Below are positions 57,286 to 64,000 of a stretch of 64,000 nt of DNA, one piece after another. The stretch comes from Geobacter sp. GTDB taxonomy: Bacteria > Desulfobacterota > Desulfuromonadia > Geobacterales > Pseudopelobacteraceae. The stretch lies in assembly GCA_009885845.1 (NCBI GenBank), contig VFJW01000001.1:1-64000 (forward strand). The letters run 5' to 3'. The notes under the pieces were generated by a model that saw nothing but the letters and a program-made list of their open reading frames with translations, was not told the DNA's origin and did not search any database. Position numbers and translations under genes: made by a program. Position 1 is the stretch's first letter. Each line of letters opens with the position of its first letter.

Positions 57286-57549
57286 CTAGCCGAGAGTATT
57301 AACCAGCTTGGTAAGTCGTGAAACATTACGGGAGGCGGTTGAGCTATGAATAACACCTTTAGTGGCAGTAGCATCAATGACCGGTATGGCAACCTTGAGA
57401 GCCGCAATAGCGGCATCCTTGTCTTTGGCTTCAACCGCTTCGCGAACACGCTTGATATATGTTTTCAGCGTCGATGAAACATGACGATTACGTGCCGTTT
57501 TCTTTGCACTCTGCTTGATCCTCTTGATTGCCGACTTATGATGAGCCAA
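57286..57549 (-). CDS. rpsT: 30S ribosomal protein S20
   Basis: This 87-residue basic protein has the S20 features: [14 protein letters not shown] at the start, Lys/Arg-rich helices, and [12 protein letters not shown] at the end. It binds 16S rRNA early in 30S assembly. The start codon is TTG (minus strand 57549-57547), with GGAGG 7 nt before it. A rare UUG start is also known in E. coli rpsT, where it takes part in autoregulation of S20. A good promoter lies at 57598-57627. Confidence 0.95.
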   Translation of the reverse strand: MAHHKSAIKRIKQSAKKTARNRHVSSTLKTYIKRVREAVEAKDKDAAIAALKVAIPVIDATATKGVIHSSTASRNVSRLTKLVNTLG

Positions 57550-57597
57550 ACTACACCTCCAAAATTTTCTTGAGTAATAACGGAATTGAAGCTTGGA

Positions 57598-57627
57598 TAA
57601 TTAGCACTAACAGCAAACCTGTGTCAA
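57598..57627 (-). promoter_or_regulatory. Sigma70-type promoter of rpsT
   Basis: On the minus strand a perfect TTGACA (57627-57622) and TAATTA (57603-57598) are 18 bp apart, about 49 nt before the start codon. Confidence 0.65.
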
Positions 57628-57665
57628 GTAAATTGTAATTACTACTGTTTATGTCGTGACTGTTG

Positions 57666-57875
57666 CTAGTCATCTTTCCTGATTCTAACCACTTGACTAA
57701 CTCCCGGCATGATCTCAATTTCCTGGTCATTCAGATTATCAGTATTACCAATCACACCAATGATTGTACGGTTGGCCCCGGTTGATTGATGGATGTCGAA
57801 ATCGCGGGTGATCAAATATTCTTTTATTGAATCAAGCGCAGTTTCTTCAGCATGCTTCTTCATAATAATTAACAT
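57666..57875 (-). CDS. Stand-alone DAHP synthase ferredoxin-like regulatory domain
   Basis: The ATG at 57875 follows AAGGGAG, giving 69 residues. The sequence (MLIIMKKHAEE, GANRTIIGVIGN, PGVSQVVRI) matches the N-terminal ferredoxin-like domain of AroF-type DAHP synthases, which binds Tyr or Phe for feedback control. Here the catalytic barrel is missing and the protein ends normally, so it is a free domain. It is 13 nt after the chorismate mutase gene. It may regulate a DAHP synthase or the mutase in trans, which is inference. Confidence 0.8.
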   Translation of the reverse strand: MLIIMKKHAEETALDSIKEYLITRDFDIHQSTGANRTIIGVIGNTDNLNDQEIEIMPGVSQVVRIRKDD

Positions 57876-57888
57876 AATATACGCTCCC

Positions 57889-58167
57889 TTATACCTCTTC
57901 CTTGTGTGACATAATTCGTTCCAGGCGGCGTGACTCATCAACGACTCGCTCAAACATCCTGACTATAGCTTCATCGTCAAGCGGCCCCGGATTATCCTCT
58001 TTCATGCGGTTGAAAATACGTTTTTCACGGGCAGGATCAAATACCGGCAGATTCAATTCTTTCTTGGCGTGTCCGATTTCAAGAGCTAATCTGGCACGCT
58101 CACTAAAGATTCGCAACAGCACATCATCAAGAAGATCAATTCGATTACGAATTTCGGTAATATCCAC
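57889..58167 (-). CDS. Chorismate mutase, AroQ type
   Basis: This 92-residue helical protein shows the AroQ pattern: EIRNRIDLLDDVLLRIFSER with the first active-site Arg, the Lys in GHAKKELNLPVFDPARE and the late helix FERVVDESRRLE. It turns chorismate into prephenate for Phe and Tyr. It lies 14 nt after nadB and 13 nt before the free DAHP synthase regulatory domain, so it probably acts with the latter. Confidence 0.92.
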   Translation of the reverse strand: MDITEIRNRIDLLDDVLLRIFSERARLALEIGHAKKELNLPVFDPAREKRIFNRMKEDNPGPLDDEAIVRMFERVVDESRRLERIMSHKEEV

Positions 58168-58181
58168 GGAACGAACTCCTT

Positions 58182-59777
58182 TTAAAACTGTTTCTTTACA
58201 AAACTGTCCATTTTCCCGCTCACCTCATCAAGAAATGGGTAATCAAGATTATAGTGCAGTCCTCGCGATTCCTTGCGTCTTTGGGCACAGTTTATAATCA
58301 ATTCGGCAACTGTAGCGATATTACGCAGTTCGATCAAGTCAGAGGTTACATTGAAGTTCCAGTAGTATTCTTCAATTTCACCCTGGATCAATTTAATGCG
58401 ACTCATTGCACGCGCTAAACGTTTGTCTGATCGAACAATTCCAACATAATTCCACATGGTGCGCCGGATCTCATCCCAGTTTTGAGAGACAACTACCATT
58501 TCATCGCTATTGGTGGCAGTCCCGGAATCCCAGGCCGGTATTTCGCGATGGTCGCTCGAAAGCGAAGTAATGACCTCGCTTGAATGGTGATAGGCCTGTC
58601 CTGCATACACGGCGGCTTCCAGCAGAGAGTTGCTTGCCAGGCGGTTGGCTCCGTGCAGTCCGGTAAATGCTGTTTCTCCAATAGCGTACAGACCGGGGAT
58701 GTCTGTTTCTGCATCAGAATTTACCGCGACCCCGCCACAGAGATAATGAGCCGCAGGTACAACCGGAAGCCACTCTTTGGTCATATCAAGGCCGAAATCC
58801 ATACAGGTCTGGTATATGTTAGGAAAGCGATTGCGAACGACTTCAGCCGGTTCGTGGGTGATGTCAAGGAATGCGCAGTCATCGCCGCTGATTTTCATTT
58901 CATTGTCTATGGCGCGGGCCACGATGTCACGGGGTGCTAAATCCTTCAGTTTATGATATTTCTCCATGAACGCTGTCCCATCACGTCGCCGCAGAATCGC
59001 CCCTTCACCGCGGACCGCTTCGGAAATAAGAAACGATTTTGCCAGCGGATGAAACAATGTGGTGGGATGAAACTGCATAAATTCCATGTTTGCAATAGTG
59101 GCACCGGCGCGATACGCCATAGCGACACCATCTCCGGATGCTACGTCGGGGTTGCAGGTATACAGGTACACCTTCCCGGCGCCGCCGCTGGCAAGAAGGG
59201 TAATCTTTGAGCTGAAGGTTACAACGATATCTTCTTGAATATCCAGAACGTACGCCCCCAGACAGCGGTTCTGTTCCAGTTGTCGGCGCTCTATTTTTGC
59301 AGAGGTGATCAGATCGATGGCTATGTGGTTTTCGTAGACAGTAATTGAAGGGTGTTGTTTGACCGCTTCGACCAGTGCCCGTTCAATTTCGCGGCCAGTG
59401 ATGTCCTCGGCATGCAGAATACGCCGGGCGCTGTGTCCACCCTCCCGGGTCAAATCATACGTTTCTCCACTGGTTGTAAACTTTACGCCCCATTCAATCA
59501 GATTGCGAATTGTCTGCGGACCTTCTTCAACGACCATTCTGACAACGGCTTCGTTGCAGATACCTGCTCCCGCGATGAGCGTATCTTCTACATGGGCATC
59601 AAAGGAGTCGTCAGCAGAATAAACTGAAGCAATACCGCCTTGAGCATATTTTGTAGCCGATTCTGAAATATCACGCTTGGTAACAATAGCAACACTGCCA
59701 TGGTTTGCCGCCTTGAGGGCAAAAGAGAGGCCGGCAATCCCGCTGCCGATAACGAGGAAATCGCTTTCAATACGCAT
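58182..59777 (-). CDS. nadB: L-aspartate oxidase
   Basis: This 531-residue flavoprotein has the FAD motif [13 protein letters not shown] at the N-terminus, the active-site region with EGGHSARRI and [14 protein letters not shown], and a helical C-terminal domain. It oxidises aspartate to iminoaspartate in NAD synthesis; in anaerobes fumarate can replace oxygen as acceptor. Length and motifs are those of NadB rather than of the succinate dehydrogenase flavoprotein. A promoter is visible upstream. It is the first gene of a three-gene unit with chorismate mutase. Confidence 0.95.
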   Translation of the reverse strand: MRIESDFLVIGSGIAGLSFALKAANHGSVAIVTKRDISESATKYAQGGIASVYSADDSFDAHVEDTLIAGAGICNEAVVRMVVEEGPQTIRNLIEWGVKFTTSGETYDLTREGGHSARRILHAEDITGREIERALVEAVKQHPSITVYENHIAIDLITSAKIERRQLEQNRCLGAYVLDIQEDIVVTFSSKITLLASGGAGKVYLYTCNPDVASGDGVAMAYRAGATIANMEFMQFHPTTLFHPLAKSFLISEAVRGEGAILRRRDGTAFMEKYHKLKDLAPRDIVARAIDNEMKISGDDCAFLDITHEPAEVVRNRFPNIYQTCMDFGLDMTKEWLPVVPAAHYLCGGVAVNSDAETDIPGLYAIGETAFTGLHGANRLASNSLLEAAVYAGQAYHHSSEVITSLSSDHREIPAWDSGTATNSDEMVVVSQNWDEIRRTMWNYVGIVRSDKRLARAMSRIKLIQGEIEEYYWNFNVTSDLIELRNIATVAELIINCAQRRKESRGLHYNLDYPFLDEVSGKMDSFVKKQF

Positions 59778-59812
59778 GTAGTTTCCTTCAGAATTTGGTC
59801 ATTTAATTGATG

Positions 59813-59842
59813 ATTATCGACCCCGCCTGAACACTTTGTCAA
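59813..59842 (-). promoter_or_regulatory. Sigma70-type promoter of nadB
   Basis: On the minus strand TTGACA (59842-59837) and GATAAT (59818-59813) are 18 bp apart. Transcription would begin about 30 nt before the nadB start. Confidence 0.6.
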
Positions 59843-59922
59843 GCAGAGAGGGGTGATAATCAATTTTTGTTGATTTTTATCCACACAGCAATTACTACAT
59901 ACCTGTATACGAAAGGAATAAC

Positions 59923-61002
59923 ATGAATAGGTTCATCATAATACCCATAAGTCTGGTAACAATTTTCTGCCTGTATTTTCCTGTCACGGGCATTGCAAAT
60001 GATTCCGCCTCAGGGAAGGTCTCTGAAGGCGCGGTTCCAACAGCATCTCCTGCCACTATCACAAAAAATATCAAGCAGACCGGCCATAGAAAAGAAATAT
60101 CTTTCTTTTCTATAAGCAATAATGGGAGTCTCGCCGTCACTTCTGATGAAGACGAAAACAATTTTGTCTGGGATTTGAAAAACGGCCTGCTTCTGAGAGA
60201 AATTGGAAAACCGGAAGCTATGCGTATCAGAGTAGTCACGGCAGCATTTTCACCAGAAGCTTCACAACTTCTCTGGGCGCGTAACGGTAAAATTATGCCT
60301 GTTCTATGGGATGTAGAGACCGGAAGGCGTATCGGCGTACTTTCATCAAAAGAGAAAGGTCATAGTGCGAACATTATTTCAATGACCTTTTCAGCAGACG
60401 GTCGATACATAGCAACGGGGGATATTCAAGGCACGGTAGTTATCTGGAATCGCGCAGACCGTTCGGTCGTCAGACGTTTTACGGCACACTCCGGGGAAAC
60501 CCGATATCTTATGTTTATTCCCGGGAAAAATGAACTTGTAAGCGCCGGAAGTGATGGTGCGTTGCGGTTATGGGGAATTACCGGAACAGAGCCGCTTGCA
60601 ACGCTGCTTAAACCGTCAGAGTACAGTGTTACTGCGTTGGCCGTTTCGGCAGATGGTTTGCTCCTGTACGCTGCACGGGAGGATATGTCCGTTAAAGGTT
60701 GGATGGTTTCTTCGAGAAATTTACGTAGTACATTGAATTTTAACAATCGACAGATTAACAGCATAGCATTGTCACCTGACAACAGTTTGATGGCTTTGGC
60801 AGAAGAGAATGAATCGGTTCTTCTCTGGAACATCCGTGAGGGGAAAACGGCCTGGAAAAGCGAACTGAACAGTTCTGCCACACGGGTTCTCTTCTCACCG
60901 GACGGGAAAAAACTGTATTCATCTGGAGGTGACAACTGGATTCGTGAATGGGATGTAAAAACAGGTCATTTGCGTAAAAAATTTGGTGGGATGAGCGAAT
61001 AA
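59923..61002 (+). CDS. Exported WD40-repeat protein
   Basis: This 359-residue protein starts after GAAAGGA with a signal peptide (about 1-25, ending GIA). The rest is a WD40 beta-propeller, seen in repeats such as FSADGRYIATGDIQGTVVIWN, LVSAGSDGALRLWG and LFSPDGKKLYSSGGDNWIREWD; about seven blades fit the length. WD40 propellers bind proteins, here in the periplasm or beyond. Neighbours are unrelated, so its partner is unknown. Confidence 0.9.
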   Translation: MNRFIIIPISLVTIFCLYFPVTGIANDSASGKVSEGAVPTASPATITKNIKQTGHRKEISFFSISNNGSLAVTSDEDENNFVWDLKNGLLLREIGKPEAMRIRVVTAAFSPEASQLLWARNGKIMPVLWDVETGRRIGVLSSKEKGHSANIISMTFSADGRYIATGDIQGTVVIWNRADRSVVRRFTAHSGETRYLMFIPGKNELVSAGSDGALRLWGITGTEPLATLLKPSEYSVTALAVSADGLLLYAAREDMSVKGWMVSSRNLRSTLNFNNRQINSIALSPDNSLMALAEENESVLLWNIREGKTAWKSELNSSATRVLFSPDGKKLYSSGGDNWIREWDVKTGHLRKKFGGMSE

Positions 61003-61024
61003 ACAGGTGTTTTCGAAGATTGGT

Positions 61025-61645
61025 TTATTCTGAAATCAGGACTTTACGCCCGGAAATCTTTATTTTTCCGTCTATAATCAGCTTGATTGCATCAGGAAAA
61101 GCCTTATGTTCAGCCTTCTGAATCTTTGAGGAAAGAGTTTCTTCCGTATCATCCTGCTCTACCGGGACGATCGCCTGCAGAAGTATTGGACCGGTATCCG
61201 TGCCATAGTCTACAAAGTGTACTGTGCATCCTGAGAATCGAACACCATAGTCAAGAGCCTGCTGCTGGGCATGGAGACCGGGGAAAGAGGGGAGCAGGGC
61301 AGGGTGGATATTGAGGATTGCGTGTGGAAAAGCGTTAACCATAACATCCGACAAAATCCTCATAAAACCGGCCAGAATTACCAGGTCCACGTTGTAGCCG
61401 CGTAAAATTTCAACCGTTGCAGCGTCGTATAATCGGCGCTCGGGGAATTTTTCGTTTTCATGCACAACGATCGGAATTCCGTGACGCGAAGCGCGGGTAA
61501 GTGCAAACACATCTGCCTTATTGCTGATGACGCAGGCAATCTCGGCATTGATCTCCCCTGATTCTATCCGGTCGATAATGGCCTGAAGGTTTGTCCCGCT
61601 TCCAGAAACGAGTATGCCCAGACGGCATCGAATGCTTACTGACAT
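61025..61645 (-). CDS. purN: Phosphoribosylglycinamide formyltransferase
   Basis: This 206-residue protein has the PurN start GILVSGSGTNLQAI, the catalytic Asn112 and His114 (LNIHPALLPSFPG) and Asp150 in DYGTDTGP. It uses 10-formyl-tetrahydrofolate to formylate GAR in the third step of purine synthesis. It is 5 nt after purM, as in many bacteria, and converges with the WD40 gene without a visible terminator. Confidence 0.96.
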   Translation of the reverse strand: MSVSIRCRLGILVSGSGTNLQAIIDRIESGEINAEIACVISNKADVFALTRASRHGIPIVVHENEKFPERRLYDAATVEILRGYNVDLVILAGFMRILSDVMVNAFPHAILNIHPALLPSFPGLHAQQQALDYGVRFSGCTVHFVDYGTDTGPILLQAIVPVEQDDTEETLSSKIQKAEHKAFPDAIKLIIDGKIKISGRKVLISE

Positions 61646-61650
61646 ACCGT

Positions 61651-62703
61651 TTATCCTTCCACCAATTCAACGCGTTCATCACCGATATTACAAGCAGCTA
61701 CTTCACCAATTATCCAGGCCGTTTCCCCTGATTGATGCAAATGATTAATTATATGTTCAGCCTGATGTTCCGCCACTACCAGTACCATGCCGATTCCCAT
61801 GTTAAAGGTACGATACATCTCGTCGCGTTCAACGTTACCGGCTTTTTGTAATACCGTAAACAGGTTCGGCAGTTCCCAGCTGCCCGGATGAATTTGAACC
61901 CGGCACCCTTTGGGGAGAACGCGGGGAATATTTTCAAGAAGCCCGCCACCGGTAATGTGGGCGATACCATTAATGGGAAAATCATTCAGCAGGTTCAAAA
62001 TAGGGCGGACATAAATTCTGGTCGGCGCCAGCAGCACATCCGCGACGGAAGCACAGTCACCAGGAAATGTATCGTGTACAGAGAGCTTCAGGTGATCAAA
62101 AATCAATGTTCGTGCCAGAGAATAGCCGTTACTGTGTAATCCGCTCGATGCAATACCAATAACGCGGTTGCCTGCAGTTATGTGAGAACCGTCGATAATG
62201 TTTTCTCTATCAACGACACCGACGGTAAATCCGGCAACGTCATATTCACCGTCAGCATAAAAACCGGGCATTTCAGCTGTTTCACCACCTATCAGCGCAC
62301 AACCGGCCTGCTTGCACCCCTCGGCGATACCTTTTACAATTTCGGCACCCTTTTCAGGGAGCAGCTTTCCGGTAGCGAGATAATCAAGGAAAAAAAGTGG
62401 TTCAGCTCCCTGAACAATAATGTCATTTACGCACATTGCCACCAGATCGATACCAATCGTGTCATGACGGTCTGCCAGAAAAGCGATTTTGAGCTTTGTG
62501 CCGACTCCATCAGTTCCTGAAACCAGAACCGGATTTTTATATTTCGCCGTGTTGAGAGCAAATAAACCGCCAAAGCCACCGATATCAGCCAGCACCTCAG
62601 GGCGAGAGGTAGCCTTTACTAACGGCTTGATAAGATTCACAAAGTTATTTCCGGCAGCAATGTCAACCCCGGAGTCTTTATAGGTAACCGATTTTTCTCT
62701 CAT
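61651..62703 (-). CDS. purM: Phosphoribosylformylglycinamidine cyclo-ligase
   Basis: This 350-residue protein has the PurM motifs: [12 protein letters not shown] at the N-terminus, [12 protein letters not shown], the [12 protein letters not shown] segment and [15 protein letters not shown]. It makes AIR from FGAM with ATP in the fifth step of purine synthesis. It is the first gene of purM-purN, and diverges from the lytic transglycosylase gene. Length is normal and all motifs are intact. Confidence 0.97.
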   Translation of the reverse strand: MREKSVTYKDSGVDIAAGNNFVNLIKPLVKATSRPEVLADIGGFGGLFALNTAKYKNPVLVSGTDGVGTKLKIAFLADRHDTIGIDLVAMCVNDIIVQGAEPLFFLDYLATGKLLPEKGAEIVKGIAEGCKQAGCALIGGETAEMPGFYADGEYDVAGFTVGVVDRENIIDGSHITAGNRVIGIASSGLHSNGYSLARTLIFDHLKLSVHDTFPGDCASVADVLLAPTRIYVRPILNLLNDFPINGIAHITGGGLLENIPRVLPKGCRVQIHPGSWELPNLFTVLQKAGNVERDEMYRTFNMGIGMVLVVAEHQAEHIINHLHQSGETAWIIGEVAACNIGDERVELVEG

Positions 62704-62800
62704 GCAAATCTCCCCCTTTATGCAAAGAATCTTTGTAGAGCATGACCTTTAAAAAGTCAATTTCAAACTGGCTTTAAAAATCTATTACGCAGAATTTCTC

Positions 62801-62829
62801 TTGACAATTCCGCACCTTTTGGGATTATT
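62801..62829 (+). promoter_or_regulatory. Candidate promoter of the lytic transglycosylase gene (possibly leaderless)
   Basis: A perfect TTGACA (62801-62806) is followed at 17 bp by ATTATT (62824-62829). This places the transcript start at or beside the ATG at 62836, and no ribosome site precedes that ATG. Confidence 0.45.
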
Positions 62830-62835
62830 GATATC

Positions 62836-63468
62836 ATGCTATTGAAGCACTCCTTATATTCCGTCTACGGTGCGATCTGCATCTGTACTGTGGTGGCTTG
62901 CATTCTGATGGTGCCATGCTCCGCTAAAGCCGACATTTACCGGTATGTTGATGAAGACGGTATTGTCCATTTCACCGATGCACCGACTGATAAGCGCTTC
63001 AAAGTTTTCATGCGGGACTTGAAAAAAGATAAAGAGTTGCGCACAAAACTTAGATATTCCGCGTCTGCCAATCCCGCTGAATTTGAACAACTCATCAGAA
63101 CCTGCTCAGAAAAATACGGCGTTAACCCGAATCTGGTCAAAGCTGTTATCCATGCAGAATCGGGATACAACCCGAATGCCGTTTCCAGCAAAGGAGCAAG
63201 CGGTTTGATGCAGTTGATGCCCGGAACCGCAAAATCACTAAAAGTAGCGGATCGGTTCAATCCTAAAGATAATGTTGAGGGGGGGGTAAAATACCTCCGT
63301 TTTTTACTCGATACGTTTCGAGGGGATGTCTCGCTGGCTGTAGCGGCTTACAATGCCGGACTCAATAAAGTTGCAAAATATGGCGGTATTCCTCCCTATA
63401 ATGAAACACGAACCTATGTAAGCCGGGTTCTTGCCTACATGAAGACGTATCAGGAAAACGGTATTTAA
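62836..63468 (+). CDS. Lytic murein transglycosylase with N-terminal DUF4124
   Basis: This 210-residue protein has a signal peptide (about 1-32), a short DUF4124 segment (IYRYVDEDGIVHFTDAPT) and an SLT domain (about 84-200) with the catalytic Glu108 (IHAESGYNP), GLMQLMPGT and AAYNAGLNKV. It cleaves peptidoglycan between MurNAc and GlcNAc, forming 1,6-anhydro ends. It has no ribosome site, and the promoter lies so close that the mRNA may be leaderless. pgsA begins 2 nt after its stop. Confidence 0.92.
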   Translation: MLLKHSLYSVYGAICICTVVACILMVPCSAKADIYRYVDEDGIVHFTDAPTDKRFKVFMRDLKKDKELRTKLRYSASANPAEFEQLIRTCSEKYGVNPNLVKAVIHAESGYNPNAVSSKGASGLMQLMPGTAKSLKVADRFNPKDNVEGGVKYLRFLLDTFRGDVSLAVAAYNAGLNKVAKYGGIPPYNETRTYVSRVLAYMKTYQENGI

Positions 63469-63470
63469 TA

Positions 63471-64000
63471 ATGACTGACAACCGGACAAATCAGATATTG
63501 AATCTGCCGAATATTCTCACAATGATGCGGATTGCAATTATTCCGCTCCTTGCAGCGCTCCTGTTGTCGCCATCACGTTCGGCTGGCTTTTGGGCTGCAG
63601 CCCTTTTTGCCGTTGCATCCACCACAGACTGGCTGGATGGTTATCTGGCCCGCCGCATGGGGATTGTTACGATCTTCGGCAAATTTCTGGATCCAATAGC
63701 CGACAAGCTGATTGTTATGGCGGCTCTGATTATGATTCTGCCTTTTAATCGAGTTCCTGCCTGGATTGTGCTCGTTATTCTGGCGCGTGAGATTGTTATA
63801 ACCGGCCTGCGCGGGATTGCTTCAAGTGAGGGGATAATCATTGTTGCCAGTGACCTTGGCAAGTACAAAACAATTTTCCAGATTGTTGCCATTCTCGGGC
63901 TTCTTCTGCATTATGACTACAGCTGGTTTTTCGGTATTCCGCACACGCTCCTGACAGTAAACATGCACAATGTGGGAATGTTTTACCTCTGGATCGCCAC
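63471..64000 (+). CDS. pgsA: CDP-diacylglycerol-glycerol-3-phosphate 3-phosphatidyltransferase, 5' part
   Basis: The gene runs off the window after 176 codons. The visible part has membrane segments and the CDP-alcohol phosphotransferase motif DG-x2-AR-x8-G-x3-D-x3-D (Asp56, Gly57, Ala60, Arg61, Gly70, Asp74, Asp78). It forms phosphatidylglycerol phosphate in the inner membrane, the committed step to phosphatidylglycerol and cardiolipin. It begins 2 nt after the transglycosylase stop, so the two are probably one operon. Confidence 0.93.
   Translation, partial: MTDNRTNQILNLPNILTMMRIAIIPLLAALLLSPSRSAGFWAAALFAVASTTDWLDGYLARRMGIVTIFGKFLDPIADKLIVMAALIMILPFNRVPAWIVLVILAREIVITGLRGIASSEGIIIVASDLGKYKTIFQIVAILGLLLHYDYSWFFGIPHTLLTVNMHNVGMFYLWIA

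Noticed and set aside
59840-59885. Imperfect GATAATCAA/TTGATTTTTATC dyad between nadB and the WD40 gene as an NAD-regulator operator
   Set aside because: The arms do not match well and I recognise no known operator consensus.
63279-63286. Run of eight G in the transglycosylase gene as a phase-variable tract
   Set aside because: It is shorter than the recB tract and lies in a conserved Glu-Gly-Gly coding segment, so chance is likely.

Overview
The window looks like chromosome of a Geobacter-like member of the Desulfuromonadia (Desulfobacterota). The evidence is a 27-haem c-type cytochrome made of triheme modules, a chemosensory operon lying between der and leuS, many multidomain histidine kinases and response regulators (DUF4388, PilZ and HD-GYP outputs), and a Gram-negative envelope (LptE, TatT-like lipoprotein, DegP). 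I cannot name a genus from sequence alone.

Layout. 1-1.9 kb: ferrous iron uptake (3' part of feoB, a small Cys-rich protein, a DtxR-type regulator carrying its own FeoA domain). 1.9-4.6 kb: three lipoproteins on the minus strand (TatT-like and two alpha/beta hydrolases). 4.9-10.5 kb: an aminotransferase, then degP and clpB on the minus strand. 10.6-15.1 kb: a large sensor kinase and two response regulators, one with HD-GYP. 15.1-16.2 kb: a scar region with a kinase-tail remnant, a 13-bp tandem repeat, an intact RelE/RHH toxin-antitoxin pair, a frameshifted RHH antitoxin and a PIN toxin fragment. 16.3-21.1 kb: a BvgS-like kinase preceded by a promoter, a 21-codon leader ORF and a terminator-like hairpin, overlapping a REC-PAS-kinase-REC protein. 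21.2-24.4 kb: a GC-rich patch with a frameshifted DUF2177 remnant, a PPOX-fold protein, katG and a duplicated 30-bp repeat.

24.4-40.4 kb is mostly housekeeping: rsmD-coaD-DUF1858, recB without recC or recD beside it, a Tim44-domain protein, an FAD oxidoreductase, a YtxH protein, a HAD phosphatase, a REC-PilZ protein, then miaB-glnS-era-(vapBC)-der.

40.5-53.2 kb is the most striking part. It is a tightly packed plus-strand run: DUF4388-REC, CheY-like, CheA, ExeA-like ATPase, long CheW, REC, short CheW, HEAT-repeat protein, CheR, CheB, and 24 nt later the 27-haem cytochrome. There is no chemoreceptor gene in it. It is best read as an Mcp-less chemosensory operon possibly tied to extracellular or periplasmic electron transfer.

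53.2-64 kb: leuS-lptE-holA; rpsT (with a TTG start); a nadB-chorismate mutase-DAHP synthase ferredoxin-like domain operon; a secreted WD40 protein; purM-purN; a lytic transglycosylase; and the 5' part of pgsA. No rRNA, tRNA, CRISPR array, complete insertion sequence or prophage was seen.
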